From positions 60,322-124,321 of the forward strand of contig NZ_QUCM01000007.1 of assembly GCF_003473545.1 (NCBI RefSeq): DNA of 64,000 bases, in the 5' to 3' direction. The notes below the pieces were generated by a model that did no database searches, had not been told where the DNA came from, and saw nothing but the letters and a program-made list of their open reading frames with translations. Shown here in pieces: positions 25,006 to 34,643 of the stretch. Source of the DNA: Clostridium sp. AM22-11AC. GTDB taxonomy: Bacteria > Bacillota > Clostridia > Lachnospirales > Lachnospiraceae. A program made the translations under genes and the position numbers. Numbering within the stretch: position 1 is the first letter of the stretch; each line of letters starts with the position of its first letter.

Positions 25006-25223
25006 GAGAGGACATATGCGTCCTCTCTGTTTTCAGTTACATTTCGCACTTAACGTTCGTCTTCCAGAACGTTTACGTGCGAAAGTACTTCGTTGCACTT
25101 AGTGAGGTCTCTCACGAACTTAGTGCAATCGAAGTTACTATCGTCCATTCGACTAAGCTCGAAAAAACCTCGCTAAGTCTCAGGACGGGCTTTCATACTA
25201 GGCTCGAAAAGACCTCGCCAAGT
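25006..25223. repeat. palindrome-rich spacer inside the spc operon (rpsH-rplF)
   Basis: The gap between rpsH and rplF is 255 bp where neighbours are 5-30 bp apart. It holds a perfect hairpin GAGAGGAC/GTCCTCTC (25006-25027), a second TTTCGCAC..AACGTTC/GAACGTT..GTGCGAAA (25042-25084) and a third from ACTTCG..TTGCACT to AGTGCAA..CGAAGT (25087-25135). A 27-bp direct repeat with four mismatches follows at 25152-25178 and 25197-25223 (core CTCGAAAA-ACCTCGC-AAGT). No open frame of note. It looks like a repeat-family insertion or an RNA element. Confidence 0.75.
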
Positions 25224-25232
25224 ATTCAAAGC

Positions 25233-25634
25233 CTACCAAACGAAAGCCAGAACTTCGCCGCCTACACCAAGCTTACGTGCTTCCTTATCGGTGATCACGC
25301 CCTGATTGGTGGAGAGGATTGCAGTACCGAGACCGCCAAGAACCTTCGGCAGGTTCTCCTTGTCAGCGTATACACGCAGACCAGGTTTGGAAATTCTCTT
25401 GATACCGGAAATAATCTTTTCGTTCTTATCTTTGCCGTACTTTAAGGTAATGTGGATGTTCTGGAAAGCGCCATCCTCTACCAGATCGTACTTTGCAATA
25501 TAACCTTCATTTACCAGGATATCAGCGATAGCTAATTTCATCTTGGAAGAAGGTACATCTACTGTATCATGCTTTGCAGTGTTTGCATTACGGATTCTTG
25601 TAAGCATATCTGCAATTGGATCGCTCATTGTCAT
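25233..25634 (-). CDS. rpsH: 30S ribosomal protein S8
   Basis: A 133-aa protein, [20 protein letters not shown], with the conserved C-terminal [20 protein letters not shown]. It is a central-domain assembly protein, and in many bacteria it represses the spc operon. M3 is also a possible start. Confidence 0.98.
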   Translation of the reverse strand: MTMSDPIADMLTRIRNANTAKHDTVDVPSSKMKLAIADILVNEGYIAKYDLVEDGAFQNIHITLKYGKDKNEKIISGIKRISKPGLRVYADKENLPKVLGGLGTAILSTNQGVITDKEARKLGVGGEVLAFVW

Positions 25635-25724
25635 TTTGAAAATGCCTCCTTTTCTAAATTCTATCTATCTTCACCCGCCAGGTCTGACAACCTATGCTGT
25701 CAGACGCTGTAACGAGCCTTCAGC

Positions 25725-25910
25725 CTACCAGCTTGCTTTCTTAACGCCAGGAATCTGACCCTTGTATGCTAACTCACGGAAACAAATACGGCAGATACCA
25801 TATTTTCTCAGGTAAGCATGTGGACGGCCACAGATTCTGCAGCGATTGTACTCTCTGGTAGAGAATTTAGCAGGACGCTGCTGTTTGATCTTCATTGAAG
25901 TCTTAGCCAT
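25725..25910 (-). CDS. rpsN: 30S ribosomal protein S14, zinc type
   Basis: A 61-aa zinc-binding S14 (type Z) with CRICGR and CRICFR cysteine pairs and the basic N-terminus [16 protein letters not shown]. The usual short form, between rplE and rpsH. Confidence 0.98.
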   Translation of the reverse strand: MAKTSMKIKQQRPAKFSTREYNRCRICGRPHAYLRKYGICRICFRELAYKGQIPGVKKASW

Positions 25911-25926
25911 GAATGTTTCCTCCTAA

Positions 25927-26466
25927 CTATTTTGCAAAAGGCATATTGAATAATGTCAAAAGTTCACGCGCTTCTTCGTCAGTATTAGCGGTGGTAACGA
26001 AGATGATATCCATACCTCTTACCTTGTCAACTTTATCGTACTCAATTTCAGGGAAAATCAGCTGCTCTTTGATACCAAGAGCATAGTTTCCTCTGCCATC
26101 AAATGCGTTAGGGTTAACACCTCTAAAGTCACGTACACGTGGCAGTGCCAGGTTGATCAGACGATCAAGGAATTCGTACATTCTCTCACCACGAAGGGTT
26201 ACCTTGCAACCGATTGCCATGCCTTCACGGATCTTGAAGTTTGCAACAGACTTTTTAGCCTTGGTTGTTACAGCCTTCTGACCGGAGATGATCTCCAGAT
26301 CTCTAACTGCGGAATCCAGAACCTTGGCATTTTCCTTAGCTTCGCCTACGCCCATGTTGATAACGATCTTATCAAGCTTCGGCACCTGCATAACGTTCTT
26401 ATATCCAAATTTCTTAATCAGAGCGTCTACGAATTCGTTCTGATACTGTTCTTTTAATCTAGCCAA
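25927..26466 (-). CDS. rplE: 50S ribosomal protein L5
   Basis: A 179-aa protein that binds 5S rRNA and contacts the P-site tRNA; contains [19 protein letters not shown] and the terminal [20 protein letters not shown]. Confidence 0.98.
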   Translation of the reverse strand: MARLKEQYQNEFVDALIKKFGYKNVMQVPKLDKIVINMGVGEAKENAKVLDSAVRDLEIISGQKAVTTKAKKSVANFKIREGMAIGCKVTLRGERMYEFLDRLINLALPRVRDFRGVNPNAFDGRGNYALGIKEQLIFPEIEYDKVDKVRGMDIIFVTTANTDEEARELLTLFNMPFAK

Positions 26467-26489
26467 CGTTTTTTTCCTCCTCTCCTGAA

Positions 26490-26804
26490 TTATTCAACAA
26501 CCTTACCGGTCTTCTTAGCAACGCGGACTTTCTTTCCGTCTCTTACTTCAAAGCCAACTCTGGTTGCCTTGCCGTCTACTACCAGCATTACATTGGAGAT
26601 ATCAATTGGAGCCTCCTGATTCACGATGCCGCCCTGTGGGTTAGCTGGAGACTGCTTGGTGTGCTTTGTAACCATGTTGCAGCCCTGAACCAGAACTTTG
26701 TTCTTCTTTACGTCAACAGAGAGTACCTTTCCCTGTTTGTCTTTATCTTTTCCTGCGATTACTACTACTAAATCGTCTTTCTTGATTTTCTGCACAGTGG
26801 ACAC
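26490..26804 (-). CDS. rplX: 50S ribosomal protein L24
   Basis: A 104-aa assembly-initiator protein with the KOW motif ([21 protein letters not shown]) near the N-terminus, and [20 protein letters not shown]. Confidence 0.98.
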   Translation of the reverse strand: MSTVQKIKKDDLVVVIAGKDKDKQGKVLSVDVKKNKVLVQGCNMVTKHTKQSPANPQGGIVNQEAPIDISNVMLVVDGKATRVGFEVRDGKKVRVAKKTGKVVE

Positions 26805-26809
26805 CCTCC

Positions 26810-27178
26810 TTATAATACTTCTGGAGCTAAGGAGACAATCTTCATGAACTGCTTGTCTCTTAATTCTCTAGCTACAGGCCCAAAGATACGAGTTCCTCTT
26901 GGAGTCTTGTCATCCTTAATAATAACTGCTGCGTTCTCATCGAACTTGATGTAAGAACCGTCTTTACGGCGAGCGCCTCTAACGGTACGAACTACTACAG
27001 CCTTTACAACATCGCCCTTCTTTACAACACCGCCTGGTGTTGCATCTTTAACAGAAGCAACGATGACATCGCCGATATTTGCATATCTTCTGGTTGAACC
27101 ACCTAATACACGGATGCAGAGAAGTTCTTTTGCACCGGTATTGTCGGCAACCTTAAGTCTTGTTTCCTGCTGAACCAT
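26810..27178 (-). CDS. rplN: 50S ribosomal protein L14
   Basis: A 122-aa protein, [20 protein letters not shown], with the signature region [15 protein letters not shown]. It follows rpsQ by 21 nt. Confidence 0.98.
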   Translation of the reverse strand: MVQQETRLKVADNTGAKELLCIRVLGGSTRRYANIGDVIVASVKDATPGGVVKKGDVVKAVVVRTVRGARRKDGSYIKFDENAAVIIKDDKTPRGTRIFGPVARELRDKQFMKIVSLAPEVL

Positions 27179-27199
27179 ACCTGTTAACTCCTTCCCTAA

Positions 27200-27454
27200 T
27201 TATCTTGCTTTCTCGATAATCTCAACAAGTCTCCATCTCTTATCCTTGGACAGTGGTCTTGTTTCCATTACTTTTACAGTATCACCGATGCCGCACTCAT
27301 TGTTCTCATCATGAGCTTTCAGCTTAACGGTTTTCTTAACGATCTTACCGATCATTGGGTGCTTTACGTGGTCCTCGATTGCTACAACGATGGTCTTATC
27401 CATCTTGTTGCTTACCACTTTACCGATACGGGTTTTTCTTAAATTTCTTTCCAC
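27200..27454 (-). CDS. rpsQ: 30S ribosomal protein S17
   Basis: An 84-aa protein starting at [23 protein letters not shown]. This GTG has AAAGGAG 8 nt upstream, and the family normally begins exactly here. The ATG six codons further up lies on the rpmC stop and would place the ribosome-binding site inside the gene. Ends [15 protein letters not shown]. Confidence 0.96.
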   Translation of the reverse strand: MERNLRKTRIGKVVSNKMDKTIVVAIEDHVKHPMIGKIVKKTVKLKAHDENNECGIGDTVKVMETRPLSKDKRWRLVEIIEKAR

Positions 27455-27471
27455 GGTAAGTTCTCCTTTCA

Positions 27472-27675
27472 TTAAGCATTAGCCTTCTCAGTGATAACAG
27501 TCTGGATACGAGCGATGTTCTTGCGAACTTCTTTGATCCGGGATGTGTTGTCTAACTGATTGGTTGCATTCTGGAATCTTAAATTAAACAGTTCCTTCTT
27601 CGCAGCTACTAACTCTTCATTCAGCTCATTTGCTGACTTATTCTTTAACTCTTCTACAAACTTATTAGTTTTCAC
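27472..27675 (-). CDS. rpmC: 50S ribosomal protein L29
   Basis: A 67-aa two-helix protein near the exit tunnel, (M)[23 protein letters not shown] at 27675 gives the usual family length. Another GTG at 27684 is possible but its ribosome-binding site would be too close. Both starts lie inside the 3' end of rplP, so translation is coupled. Confidence 0.95.
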   Translation of the reverse strand: MKTNKFVEELKNKSANELNEELVAAKKELFNLRFQNATNQLDNTSRIKEVRKNIARIQTVITEKANA

Positions 27676-28102
27676 TGTTATCACCGCCTTCTAAATCTGC
27701 TTTAGAAACAATTTTGCACTTGCATGGCAGTTTGTGCATAGCAAGACGAAGTGCTTCCTTAGCTGTTTCCTCTGGTACACCAGCGATCTCGAATAATACG
27801 CGGCCTGGCTTTACAACTGCTACCCAGTACTCCAGAGCGCCCTTACCGGAACCCATACGGGTTTCTGCTGGCTTTGCTGTTACAGGTTTATCCGGGAAAA
27901 TCTTGATCCAGACTTTACCACCACGCTTAATGTAACGGGTCATAGCAACACGGGCTGCTTCAATCTGGTTTGATTTGATCCAACATGGTTCAGTAGCGAC
28001 TAAACCGTACTCACCGTTAGAGATCGTATTGCCTCTTAATGCCTTGCCGGCCATAGATCCACGGAACTGTTTACGACGCTTAACTCTCTTAGGCATTAAC
28101 AT
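27665..28102 (-). CDS. rplP: 50S ribosomal protein L16
   Basis: A 145-aa protein near the tRNA elbow, [20 protein letters not shown], with [24 protein letters not shown] lies about 9 nt before the first ATG, which touches the rpsC stop codon. Confidence 0.97.
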   Translation of the reverse strand: MLMPKRVKRRKQFRGSMAGKALRGNTISNGEYGLVATEPCWIKSNQIEAARVAMTRYIKRGGKVWIKIFPDKPVTAKPAETRMGSGKGALEYWVAVVKPGRVLFEIAGVPEETAKEALRLAMHKLPCKCKIVSKADLEGGDNSEN

Positions 28103-28758
28103 TATTTATCGCTCCCTTCCTTATTTCCTTTAGTAGGAAGTACCTCGCCTTTGTAGATCCATACCTTAACGCCAATCTTGCCGTAGGTTGTATCTGCTTC
28201 TGCGAAACCATAGTCAATATCTGCTCTTAATGTCTGAAGCGGAATAGTACCTTCGCTGTAGAACTCTGTACGAGCCATATCAGCACCGCCTAAACGACCT
28301 GCAACTGCAGTCTTGATACCCTTAACGCCAGCCTTCATGGTTCTGCTCATGGTAGACTTCATAGCACGGCGGAAGGATACACGGTTCTCAAGCTGCTGTG
28401 CGATAGATTCAGCAACCAGCTGAGCATCTCTGTCTGGTCTCTTGATTTCTTTGATGTCTACGAACAGCTTCTTAGCAGTCATCTTCTGAACTTCTGCTTT
28501 CAGCTTTTCGATCTCTGCGCCGCCCTTACCGATAACAACGCCTGGCTTAGCAGTGTAGATGATAACTTTCACTCTGTCAGATGCGCGCTCGATCTCGATC
28601 TTGGAAACGCTGGAGCTCTTTAATTTGTTCTTAAGGAACTTTCTAATATTATAGTCTTCAACCAGGTTGTCTGCAAAATCAGCTTCTGCATACCATCTGG
28701 AATCCCAGTCTTTAATAACACCGACTCTAATGCCGTGTGGATTAACTTTCTGTCCCAT
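28102..28758 (-). CDS. rpsC: 30S ribosomal protein S3
   Basis: A 218-aa protein of the mRNA entry site with a KH domain ([18 protein letters not shown], about residues 75-92) and the C-terminal [17 protein letters not shown]. It follows rplV by 13 nt. Confidence 0.98.
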   Translation of the reverse strand: MGQKVNPHGIRVGVIKDWDSRWYAEADFADNLVEDYNIRKFLKNKLKSSSVSKIEIERASDRVKVIIYTAKPGVVIGKGGAEIEKLKAEVQKMTAKKLFVDIKEIKRPDRDAQLVAESIAQQLENRVSFRRAMKSTMSRTMKAGVKGIKTAVAGRLGGADMARTEFYSEGTIPLQTLRADIDYGFAEADTTYGKIGVKVWIYKGEVLPTKGNKEGSDK

Positions 28759-28771
28759 ATTTGCCTCCTAT

Positions 28772-29158
28772 TTATTTCTCATTCAGAACTACAGTGATGT
28801 GGCTCATTCTCTTCTCGATTCTGTAAGCACGGCCCTGAGCTCTCGGTCTAACCCTCTTCATGATCGGTCCCTGGTTTGCGTAGCACTCTTCTACGTACAG
28901 TTTTGCAGGGTCCATGTTGTTATTGTTCTCAGCGTTTGCTGCTGCTGATTCCAGTAACTTCTTTACTAAGCTGGAAGCATATCTAGGATTGTAAGTTACA
29001 ATACCAAGTGCGGTCTGTAAATCTTTGCCTCTGATGGCATCTAATACAAAGCAAGCCTTCTGGACAGACACTCTAGCGTAAGACAGTGTTGCGCTTGGTC
29101 TGGTGTCCTTCTGGGCATTTCTTTCTCTCTTAATTTGGGATCTATGTCCTCTTGCCAT
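28772..29158 (-). CDS. rplV: 50S ribosomal protein L22
   Basis: A 128-aa protein lining the peptide exit tunnel. It has a slightly long basic N-terminus (MARGHRSQIKRERNAQKDTR) before the conserved ARVSVQKACFVLDAIRGKD, and ends with the RAQGRAYRIEKRMSHITVVL loop region. Confidence 0.98.
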   Translation of the reverse strand: MARGHRSQIKRERNAQKDTRPSATLSYARVSVQKACFVLDAIRGKDLQTALGIVTYNPRYASSLVKKLLESAAANAENNNNMDPAKLYVEECYANQGPIMKRVRPRAQGRAYRIEKRMSHITVVLNEK

Positions 29159-29189
29159 TTGTAAAACCTCCTTTCAATTTACCTGTGGA

Positions 29190-29474
29190 TTACTTTCTAA
29201 CAGCGGACTTCTTCTCGTCTTTACCGTGGCCTCTGTAGGTTCTGGTTGCTACGAACTCACCCAGTTTGTGTCCTACCATATCCTCAGTAACGTATACCGG
29301 AACGTGTTTTCTTCCGTCATGTACAGCGATTGTGTGACCAACCATCTGAGGGAAGATTGTTGAACGACGGGACCAGGTCTTGATTACCTGCTTCTGTCCT
29401 GCTGCATTCATAGCGTCTACTTTCTTTAACAGATGTGCATCTGCAAATGGTCCTTTTTTCAGTGAACGAGCCAT
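29190..29474 (-). CDS. rpsS: 30S ribosomal protein S19
   Basis: A 94-aa protein of the subunit head, [20 protein letters not shown], with [20 protein letters not shown] and [17 protein letters not shown]. Confidence 0.98.
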   Translation of the reverse strand: MARSLKKGPFADAHLLKKVDAMNAAGQKQVIKTWSRRSTIFPQMVGHTIAVHDGRKHVPVYVTEDMVGHKLGEFVATRTYRGHGKDEKKSAVRK

Positions 29475-29493
29475 GTGTTCTTAACCTCCTTAA

Positions 29494-30339
29494 TTATTTG
29501 ATGGTTTTGCCATCACGTCTTCTTACGATCAACTTATTAGACTGCTTGTTTTTCTTTCTGGTCTTCAGACCCAGAGCAGGCTTGCCCCAAGGTGTGCATG
29601 GACCTGGACGGCCGATACCGGTCTTTCCTTCACCACCACCGTGTGGATGATCATTCGGGTTCATAACGGAACCGCGAACTGTAGGTCTGATGCCCATGTG
29701 ACGGGTTCTACCAGCTTTACCAATGTTGATCAGGGAGTGTTCGCCATTGCCAACAACACCGATTGTTGCGCGGCAGATGATCGGAACCATTCTCATTTCA
29801 CCTGAAGGTAAACGTAAGGTTGCATACTTGCCTTCCTTAGCCATAAGCTGAGCAGAGTTACCAGCGGAACGAACCAGCTGACCACCCTTGCCAGGATACA
29901 GCTCAATGTTGTGTACCTGAGTACCTACTGGAACATGATACAGTGGCATGCAGTTACCAACTTTTGCTTCTGCAGTGTCACCGCTCATAACCTTCATTCC
30001 ATCAGTTAAGCCCTGAGGAGCTAAGATATAAGACTTGGTACCATCTGCATAGCAGATCAGTGCGATGTTTGCACTTCTGTTTGGATCGTACTCGATACCG
30101 ATAACGGTTGCCGGGATACCATCCTTGCTGTTTCTCTTGAAATCGATAATTCTATATTTTCTTCTGCTGCCGCCGCCTCTGTGACGAACAGTGATCTTAC
30201 CCTGATTGTTACGACCAGCGTTCTTAGCCAGAGATACTACCAGAGACTTCTCTGGAGTTGTCTTGGTGATTTCCTTGAAATCAGAACCGGTCATATGTCT
30301 TCTGGAAGGTGTATAAGCATTATACTTCTTAATTCCCAT
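29494..30339 (-). CDS. rplB: 50S ribosomal protein L2
   Basis: A 281-aa protein essential for subunit joining and peptidyl transfer, [20 protein letters not shown]. The conserved [20 protein letters not shown] loop with its functional histidine is intact. Confidence 0.98.
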   Translation of the reverse strand: MGIKKYNAYTPSRRHMTGSDFKEITKTTPEKSLVVSLAKNAGRNNQGKITVRHRGGGSRRKYRIIDFKRNSKDGIPATVIGIEYDPNRSANIALICYADGTKSYILAPQGLTDGMKVMSGDTAEAKVGNCMPLYHVPVGTQVHNIELYPGKGGQLVRSAGNSAQLMAKEGKYATLRLPSGEMRMVPIICRATIGVVGNGEHSLINIGKAGRTRHMGIRPTVRGSVMNPNDHPHGGGEGKTGIGRPGPCTPWGKPALGLKTRKKNKQSNKLIVRRRDGKTIK

Positions 30340-30434
30340 GACATTTACTCCTTTTCTTTTCTTTTCACGGCTGTCATAAGAGCCGTATAAGTTCTCCGGC
30401 CGGGCACATACCCGGCGGGGTGATGGGTCTTAAA

Positions 30435-30734
30435 TTATAAGCCCTGGAAGATTTCGATCTCCTTGCTATCCTCGGTCAGCTTAACAATAGCCTTCTTGGA
30501 AGCAGCGGTCTTTCCGAAAGTCATTCCTCTTCTCTTTGTCTTGCCATCGCAGTTCATGGTGTTTACGGAAGCAACCTTGGTTCCTGGGAACATCTTCTCA
30601 ACTGCTTCTTTGATCATAGACTTGTTAGCGTCTACATGTACCATGAAAGTATACTTCTTATCACCCATAGCGTTCATGCTCTTCTCAGTGATAACTGGTT
30701 TTAAGATGACGTCATAGTATTTGATATCTGCCAT
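30435..30734 (-). CDS. rplW: 50S ribosomal protein L23
   Basis: A 99-aa protein at the tunnel exit, docking site for trigger factor and SRP, with [20 protein letters not shown]. The 95-bp gap to rplB carries G/C-rich stems (CCGGGcacataCCCGG). Confidence 0.97.
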   Translation of the reverse strand: MADIKYYDVILKPVITEKSMNAMGDKKYTFMVHVDANKSMIKEAVEKMFPGTKVASVNTMNCDGKTKRRGMTFGKTAASKKAIVKLTEDSKEIEIFQGL

Positions 30735-31354
30735 TATGCGTATACCTCCTCGATGGATGCAACAGCTGCCTTACTAGCAACAACTGTGTTGTACTTCAGA
30801 ATGTCGTATACATTGATGGTTCCAACCTGAGCAGTCTTAACATCAGCAATGTTTCTTGCGGATAATACTGCGTTCTCATCGCTCTCGCTTAAAACAACCA
30901 GAGCTTTGTTAACCTTCAGATTGTTCAGAACATTCTTAAAGTTCTTTGTCTTGATCTCGTTAAACTTAAGTTCTTCAACAACGATGAACTTGTTCTCCTG
31001 AACACGGCTTGTCAGAGCGGACTTAAGAGCTGCTCTCTTTTCCTTCTTGTTCAGTCTGATTGTGTAGTCTCTAGGAGTTGGTGCAAATACAACACCGCCG
31101 CCTTTCCACTGTGGAGCTCTTGTTGAACCCTGTCTTGCATGACCGGTTCCCTTCTGTCTCCATGGCTTTCTGCCACCGCCAGAAACCTCAGAACGTGTTT
31201 TAGCTTTCTGTGTTCCCTGACGCTTATTAGCAAGCTGTGCAACAACTGCAAGATGTACCAGGTGCTCGTTTACTTCTACACCGAACACGGCATCGTTCAG
31301 TTCTAATGTGCCAACTTCATTACCTTCCATATTGTAAACAGATACGTTTGCCAT
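30734..31354 (-). CDS. rplD: 50S ribosomal protein L4
   Basis: A 206-aa exit-tunnel protein, [20 protein letters not shown], with the extended loop [20 protein letters not shown]. In several bacteria L4 represses the S10 operon through its leader. The stop overlaps the rplW start by one base. Confidence 0.98.
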   Translation of the reverse strand: MANVSVYNMEGNEVGTLELNDAVFGVEVNEHLVHLAVVAQLANKRQGTQKAKTRSEVSGGGRKPWRQKGTGHARQGSTRAPQWKGGGVVFAPTPRDYTIRLNKKEKRAALKSALTSRVQENKFIVVEELKFNEIKTKNFKNVLNNLKVNKALVVLSESDENAVLSARNIADVKTAQVGTINVYDILKYNTVVASKAAVASIEEVYA

Positions 31355-31382
31355 CTGTGTATTCCTCCTTTCCTATAAAAGC

Positions 31383-32018
31383 TTACTTCTCAACCTTAAC
31401 GGTTTCCTTTACAGTAACCAGGCATTTCTTAGGTCCTGGAACTGCACCCTTAACCAGAATCAGGTTGTTCTCGGCATCAACCTTAACTACTTCAAGATTC
31501 TGAACAGTGATCTGCTTGTGACCCATCTGTCCAGGCATTCCCTTGCCCTTGAATACGCGGCCTGGGGTAGTTGCGGAACCGTTGGAACCCTGATGGCGAT
31601 GGAACTTGGAACCATGAGCCATAGGTCCTCTGTGCTGTCCGTGTCTCTTGATTGCGCCCTGGAAGCCTTTACCTTTGGAAATAGCGGTTGCATCGATCTT
31701 ATCGCCTGCTGCGAAGATCTCAGCCTTGATCTCATCCTTTACAGAATACTCTTCCGCATTCTCAAATCTGAATTCTCTCACATATCTCTTGTAAGATACG
31801 CCAGCCTTATCAAAGTGGCCTTTCTGTGGTTTGTTAACAAGTTTTTCTCTCTTATCAACGAAACCAACCTGTACTGCTTTGTAACCGTCGTTCTCTTCGG
31901 TCTTAACCTGAGTTACTACACAAGGTCCTGCCTGAAGTACGGTTACCGGAACTAACGCACCATTCTCATTGAAGATCTGGGTCATTCCGACTTTTGTTGC
32001 TAAAATCGCTTTCTTCAT
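31383..32018 (-). CDS. rplC: 50S ribosomal protein L3
   Basis: A 211-aa protein, [20 protein letters not shown], preceded by CAGGAGG at 9 nt; a longer in-frame start has no site. The long finger [20 protein letters not shown] reaching the peptidyl transferase centre is present. Confidence 0.97.
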   Translation of the reverse strand: MKKAILATKVGMTQIFNENGALVPVTVLQAGPCVVTQVKTEENDGYKAVQVGFVDKREKLVNKPQKGHFDKAGVSYKRYVREFRFENAEEYSVKDEIKAEIFAAGDKIDATAISKGKGFQGAIKRHGQHRGPMAHGSKFHRHQGSNGSATTPGRVFKGKGMPGQMGHKQITVQNLEVVKVDAENNLILVKGAVPGPKKCLVTVKETVKVEK

Positions 32019-32196
32019 TGTCTTACCTCCTGTTTCATGATCTACAGCGGAATGCTTTCGCATTCATCCTAGAACAGCCTAATATACGTGGAACACTATG
32101 AACCGTTGCCGGTATGTTGATTCCTACAGGAATGTAGTGTTGCTTCTATATCTAAACCCTTCAGGATATAAACATAATCATTAATGCTTACTGGGA

Positions 32197-32514
32197 TTAT
32201 TTGGTCTTCATCTTGATGTCGATGGACACACCAGCTGGCATTTCCAGTCTGGACAGTGCATCTACTGTCTTCTGGCTTGGTGCAGTGATATCGATCAGTC
32301 TCTTGTGAGTTCTCTGCTCGAACTGCTCTCTGGAATCTTTGTACTTATGAACCGCACGCAGAATTGTTACAACCTCTTTCTTAGTTGGTAACGGCACTGG
32401 TCCGCTCACCTGAGATCCTGTCTTTTTTACTGTCTCGATGATCTTTCCAGCGGACTGATCTACTAACTGATGATCATAAGCTTTTAATGTGATTCTCATT
32501 ACTTGACTTGCCAT
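32197..32514 (-). CDS. rpsJ: 30S ribosomal protein S10
   Basis: A 105-aa protein, [20 protein letters not shown], with AAGGAGG 11 nt upstream. A longer in-frame ATG 31 codons up lies in the structured leader. It also serves in Nus antitermination. First gene of the S10 operon. The 178-bp gap to rplC holds no gene that I can support. Confidence 0.97.
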   Translation of the reverse strand: MASQVMRITLKAYDHQLVDQSAGKIIETVKKTGSQVSGPVPLPTKKEVVTILRAVHKYKDSREQFEQRTHKRLIDITAPSQKTVDALSRLEMPAGVSIDIKMKTK

Positions 32515-32554
32515 AAAAAAAGTCGCCTCCTTTTCGCACTTTATAAACCAAGTA

Positions 32555-32710
32555 CGACAAGCGGTGACTGTACACGTTTCCGTGTGTGTCCTCACAGAAC
32601 TACACACTGATTCTGCCCTAAATTGCAGTTTCTTTAATTGGTACAGTGACTTGTCGCCAGTTTCCTAACTTGACATTCGCTCCACGGAAAACCTGCCTTT
32701 TGTAAGGCAG
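32555..32710 (-). promoter_or_regulatory. structured leader of the S10 operon
   Basis: The leader of about 230 nt between promoter and rpsJ has a long stem (GTGAggACAC..CACG with CGTG..GTCAC, 32564-32595), a CTGCCTT/AAGGCAG hairpin (32693-32710), and a long-range pairing of CGACAAG..CTGTA (32642-32656) with TACAG..CTTGTCG (32555-32572). The two long elements share sequence and could form alternative folds. It may be the site of ribosomal-protein feedback; this is inferred. Confidence 0.55.
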
Positions 32711-32750
32711 CAACCTCACGTTTCTTTGCTATCATGTCACAGCTGTTCTA

Positions 32751-32778
32751 AGATAACATATATTCCAGAGAAATGCAA
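32751..32778 (-). promoter_or_regulatory. promoter of the S10-spc-alpha cluster
   Basis: TTGCAT (32778-32773), 16-nt spacer, TTATCT (32756-32751) with an upstream TG. The region in front is A/T-rich (TTTTTTGTATTTTTCTAAAT-type on the plus strand) and could act as an UP element. Confidence 0.65.
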
Positions 32779-32824
32779 GCATTTTTTTGTATTTTTCTAA
32801 ATAATTTTTATAAGGGGTTTTATT

Positions 32825-32858
32825 AAAAAAGGAAACAGGCTTTTTACCACCTGTTTCC
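32825..32858 (-). terminator. terminator after wall-binding protein gene CBP 2
   Basis: GGAAACAGG pairs with CCTGTTTCC around a 10-nt loop and is followed by TTTTTT on the minus strand. Between it and the CBP 2 stop codon (32859-32985) nothing else is seen. Confidence 0.88.
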
Positions 32859-32985
32859 CTTTATTCTGCCCTGTTCTTTCTATAATTAATACATCAGTAA
32901 TACATTAATACCGGTACTGTTAATCCCTGCATCAGCACATCCTGATCTGATCCTATTTATTATAGAAGAAACAGATATCATTTTA

Positions 32986-34356
32986 TCAGTCCTCTGTACA
33001 GATCGGTTCTTCCGGCTCTGTGAAATAAGAGCTTACATCGTTATCATCATCTGCTGTACTTAAAGAGCCGCTGGAGCTTGTTTTAAACTTCACTCCGTCA
33101 CTGGTCTTTACAGTAGAGTTTTTCATAACCTTTCCGGAAGAATTTACTACATAGTTGCTGCTGTCGATCTTATAGCATACATACTTCTGACCATCTGTAG
33201 CTTTCTGAAGCTTTCCTTTATAATAGAGGTAATTATCTTTTACACCGGTATAGCCGCGGCCGTTTTCACTGAAGTAGAAATCTGTCTTGTTTCCATCATC
33301 TTCTTCTACTTTCATCTTTCCACGCTGTACACAGCTCTGTGTCTTGGTTCCAAAATAGAACGCGGTCCAGTTGCTGTCACCGGATCCGATATAGACCTTC
33401 TTAAGTCCATAGACCGGATTGCCACGCTTATTAAATAAGTAGGTCTTTCCACTGATCTTGGTCAGATCCTGTGTGGTAAGGTGATCTGAGTCTGCAGCTT
33501 TTGGCCTTCCATTATTTGCAAAGTAGAACCATTCTACATCTCCATCATAACCTTCTAAGTCTTCCGGCGGTTCTATGGAATACCAACCGATCTTTGCCTT
33601 TCCGTCAGAGCCAAAGTACATATAGTCTTTGATCGAGTCAGAACTTCCTCTTACATTCTTCCAGCCCATCTGTAAAATGCCGTCATCATCAAAGCAATAG
33701 TAAATGCCATCGATCTTTCTGGTGCCATAATCTCCGTTGTCGTTGCCGTCACTTGGAACATATTTCTTGCCGTTTGTTCCAAAATAGTACCAATACTGGC
33801 CATCTTCGCCGTAATCTAATGTACCGCCCTCAGCTCCCGGGATCACTTTGTTGGAGTCTTCCTCGTAATTATCCGGCGGATACAGTTTTTGCCAGCCGGT
33901 ACGCATCACACCGTCATCTCCGGTATAATACATATCGTCTAAGATCCAGCCTGTTTCCATACGGCCGTTTCCGTCAAAATGATACCACTTATCATTGATC
34001 TTCTTCCAGGTGTCATCTATGGTCTTTCCGCTGCTTCCAAAATAGTACCACTCTTCTTCTCCGCCGTCAGAAGTAGTCTTTAACCATTTGTCCGTAACCA
34101 TAATGCCATTGCTGTCTACATAATAATCAGAGTCTGCCCATGCATTTACAGCCATATATCCTTCTCCGTTCAGATATCTCCACTGGCCGTCAGCTCCCTT
34201 TTTCCATTCATTATATACTTTATTTCCATTGCTGTCATAGTAGACCCAGCTGCTGTTTTCCTGTGCCCATCCCTGTGCTGCCATAGCCGGGAACGCTGCC
34301 AGCCCTGCTGATAGTAACGCTGCCAGAAACCAGGCTGCTTTCATTTTTTTCCTCAT
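32986..34356 (-). CDS. secreted cell-wall-binding-repeat protein (CBP 2)
   Basis: A 456-aa protein. Signal peptide at residues 1-26 (LLSAGLAAFPAMA). The rest consists almost wholly of about 15-20 degenerate choline/glucan-binding-type repeats (ENSSWVYYDSNGNKV, NDKWYHFDGNGRMETGW, EEWYYFGSSGKTIDDTW). No enzyme domain. The highly acidic C-terminus (TADDDNDVSSYFTEPEEP) has no LPXTG anchor. It lies directly upstream of the S10 operon with its own promoter and terminator. Role unknown; a non-enzymatic wall or glycan binder. Confidence 0.85.
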   Translation of the reverse strand: MRKKMKAAWFLAALLSAGLAAFPAMAAQGWAQENSSWVYYDSNGNKVYNEWKKGADGQWRYLNGEGYMAVNAWADSDYYVDSNGIMVTDKWLKTTSDGGEEEWYYFGSSGKTIDDTWKKINDKWYHFDGNGRMETGWILDDMYYTGDDGVMRTGWQKLYPPDNYEEDSNKVIPGAEGGTLDYGEDGQYWYYFGTNGKKYVPSDGNDNGDYGTRKIDGIYYCFDDDGILQMGWKNVRGSSDSIKDYMYFGSDGKAKIGWYSIEPPEDLEGYDGDVEWFYFANNGRPKAADSDHLTTQDLTKISGKTYLFNKRGNPVYGLKKVYIGSGDSNWTAFYFGTKTQSCVQRGKMKVEEDDGNKTDFYFSENGRGYTGVKDNYLYYKGKLQKATDGQKYVCYKIDSSNYVVNSSGKVMKNSTVKTSDGVKFKTSSSGSLSTADDDNDVSSYFTEPEEPICTED

Positions 34357-34427
34357 ATGCCCTGTTCCTCTCTTCTTCTGCTTTCACCCCGAAACTGCTG
34401 TAAATATACAGTTTGCGCTTTATAACT

Positions 34428-34456
34428 ATTGTACCAAGAGTTTTCTTATAGTTCAA
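34428..34456 (-). promoter_or_regulatory. sigma-A promoter of CBP 2
   Basis: TTGAAC (34456-34451), 17-nt spacer, TACAAT (34433-34428) on the minus strand; leader of about 65 nt. Confidence 0.8.
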
Positions 34457-34510
34457 CCAGATTAATCTTTCAATTCTATTACAAGAATATGTCACTGGTA
34501 CTCAAATCTC

Positions 34511-34540
34511 TTGACGGACCCTATTAAAATAGACTATACT
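34511..34540 (+). promoter_or_regulatory. promoter of the methyltransferase gene
   Basis: TTGACG (34511-34516), 18-nt spacer, TATACT (34535-34540). A transcript from here would start around 34547, which argues against translation from the ATG at 34554 and for the start at 34644. Confidence 0.7.
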
Positions 34541-34643
34541 CAATTGGAGTCCTATGATACAAAACCGTACTATAACATCCGCCCTGGGCGGAATACAGGA
34601 TATCATATATATTATAAATAGAAGAAACGAGGTTATCAAATTT

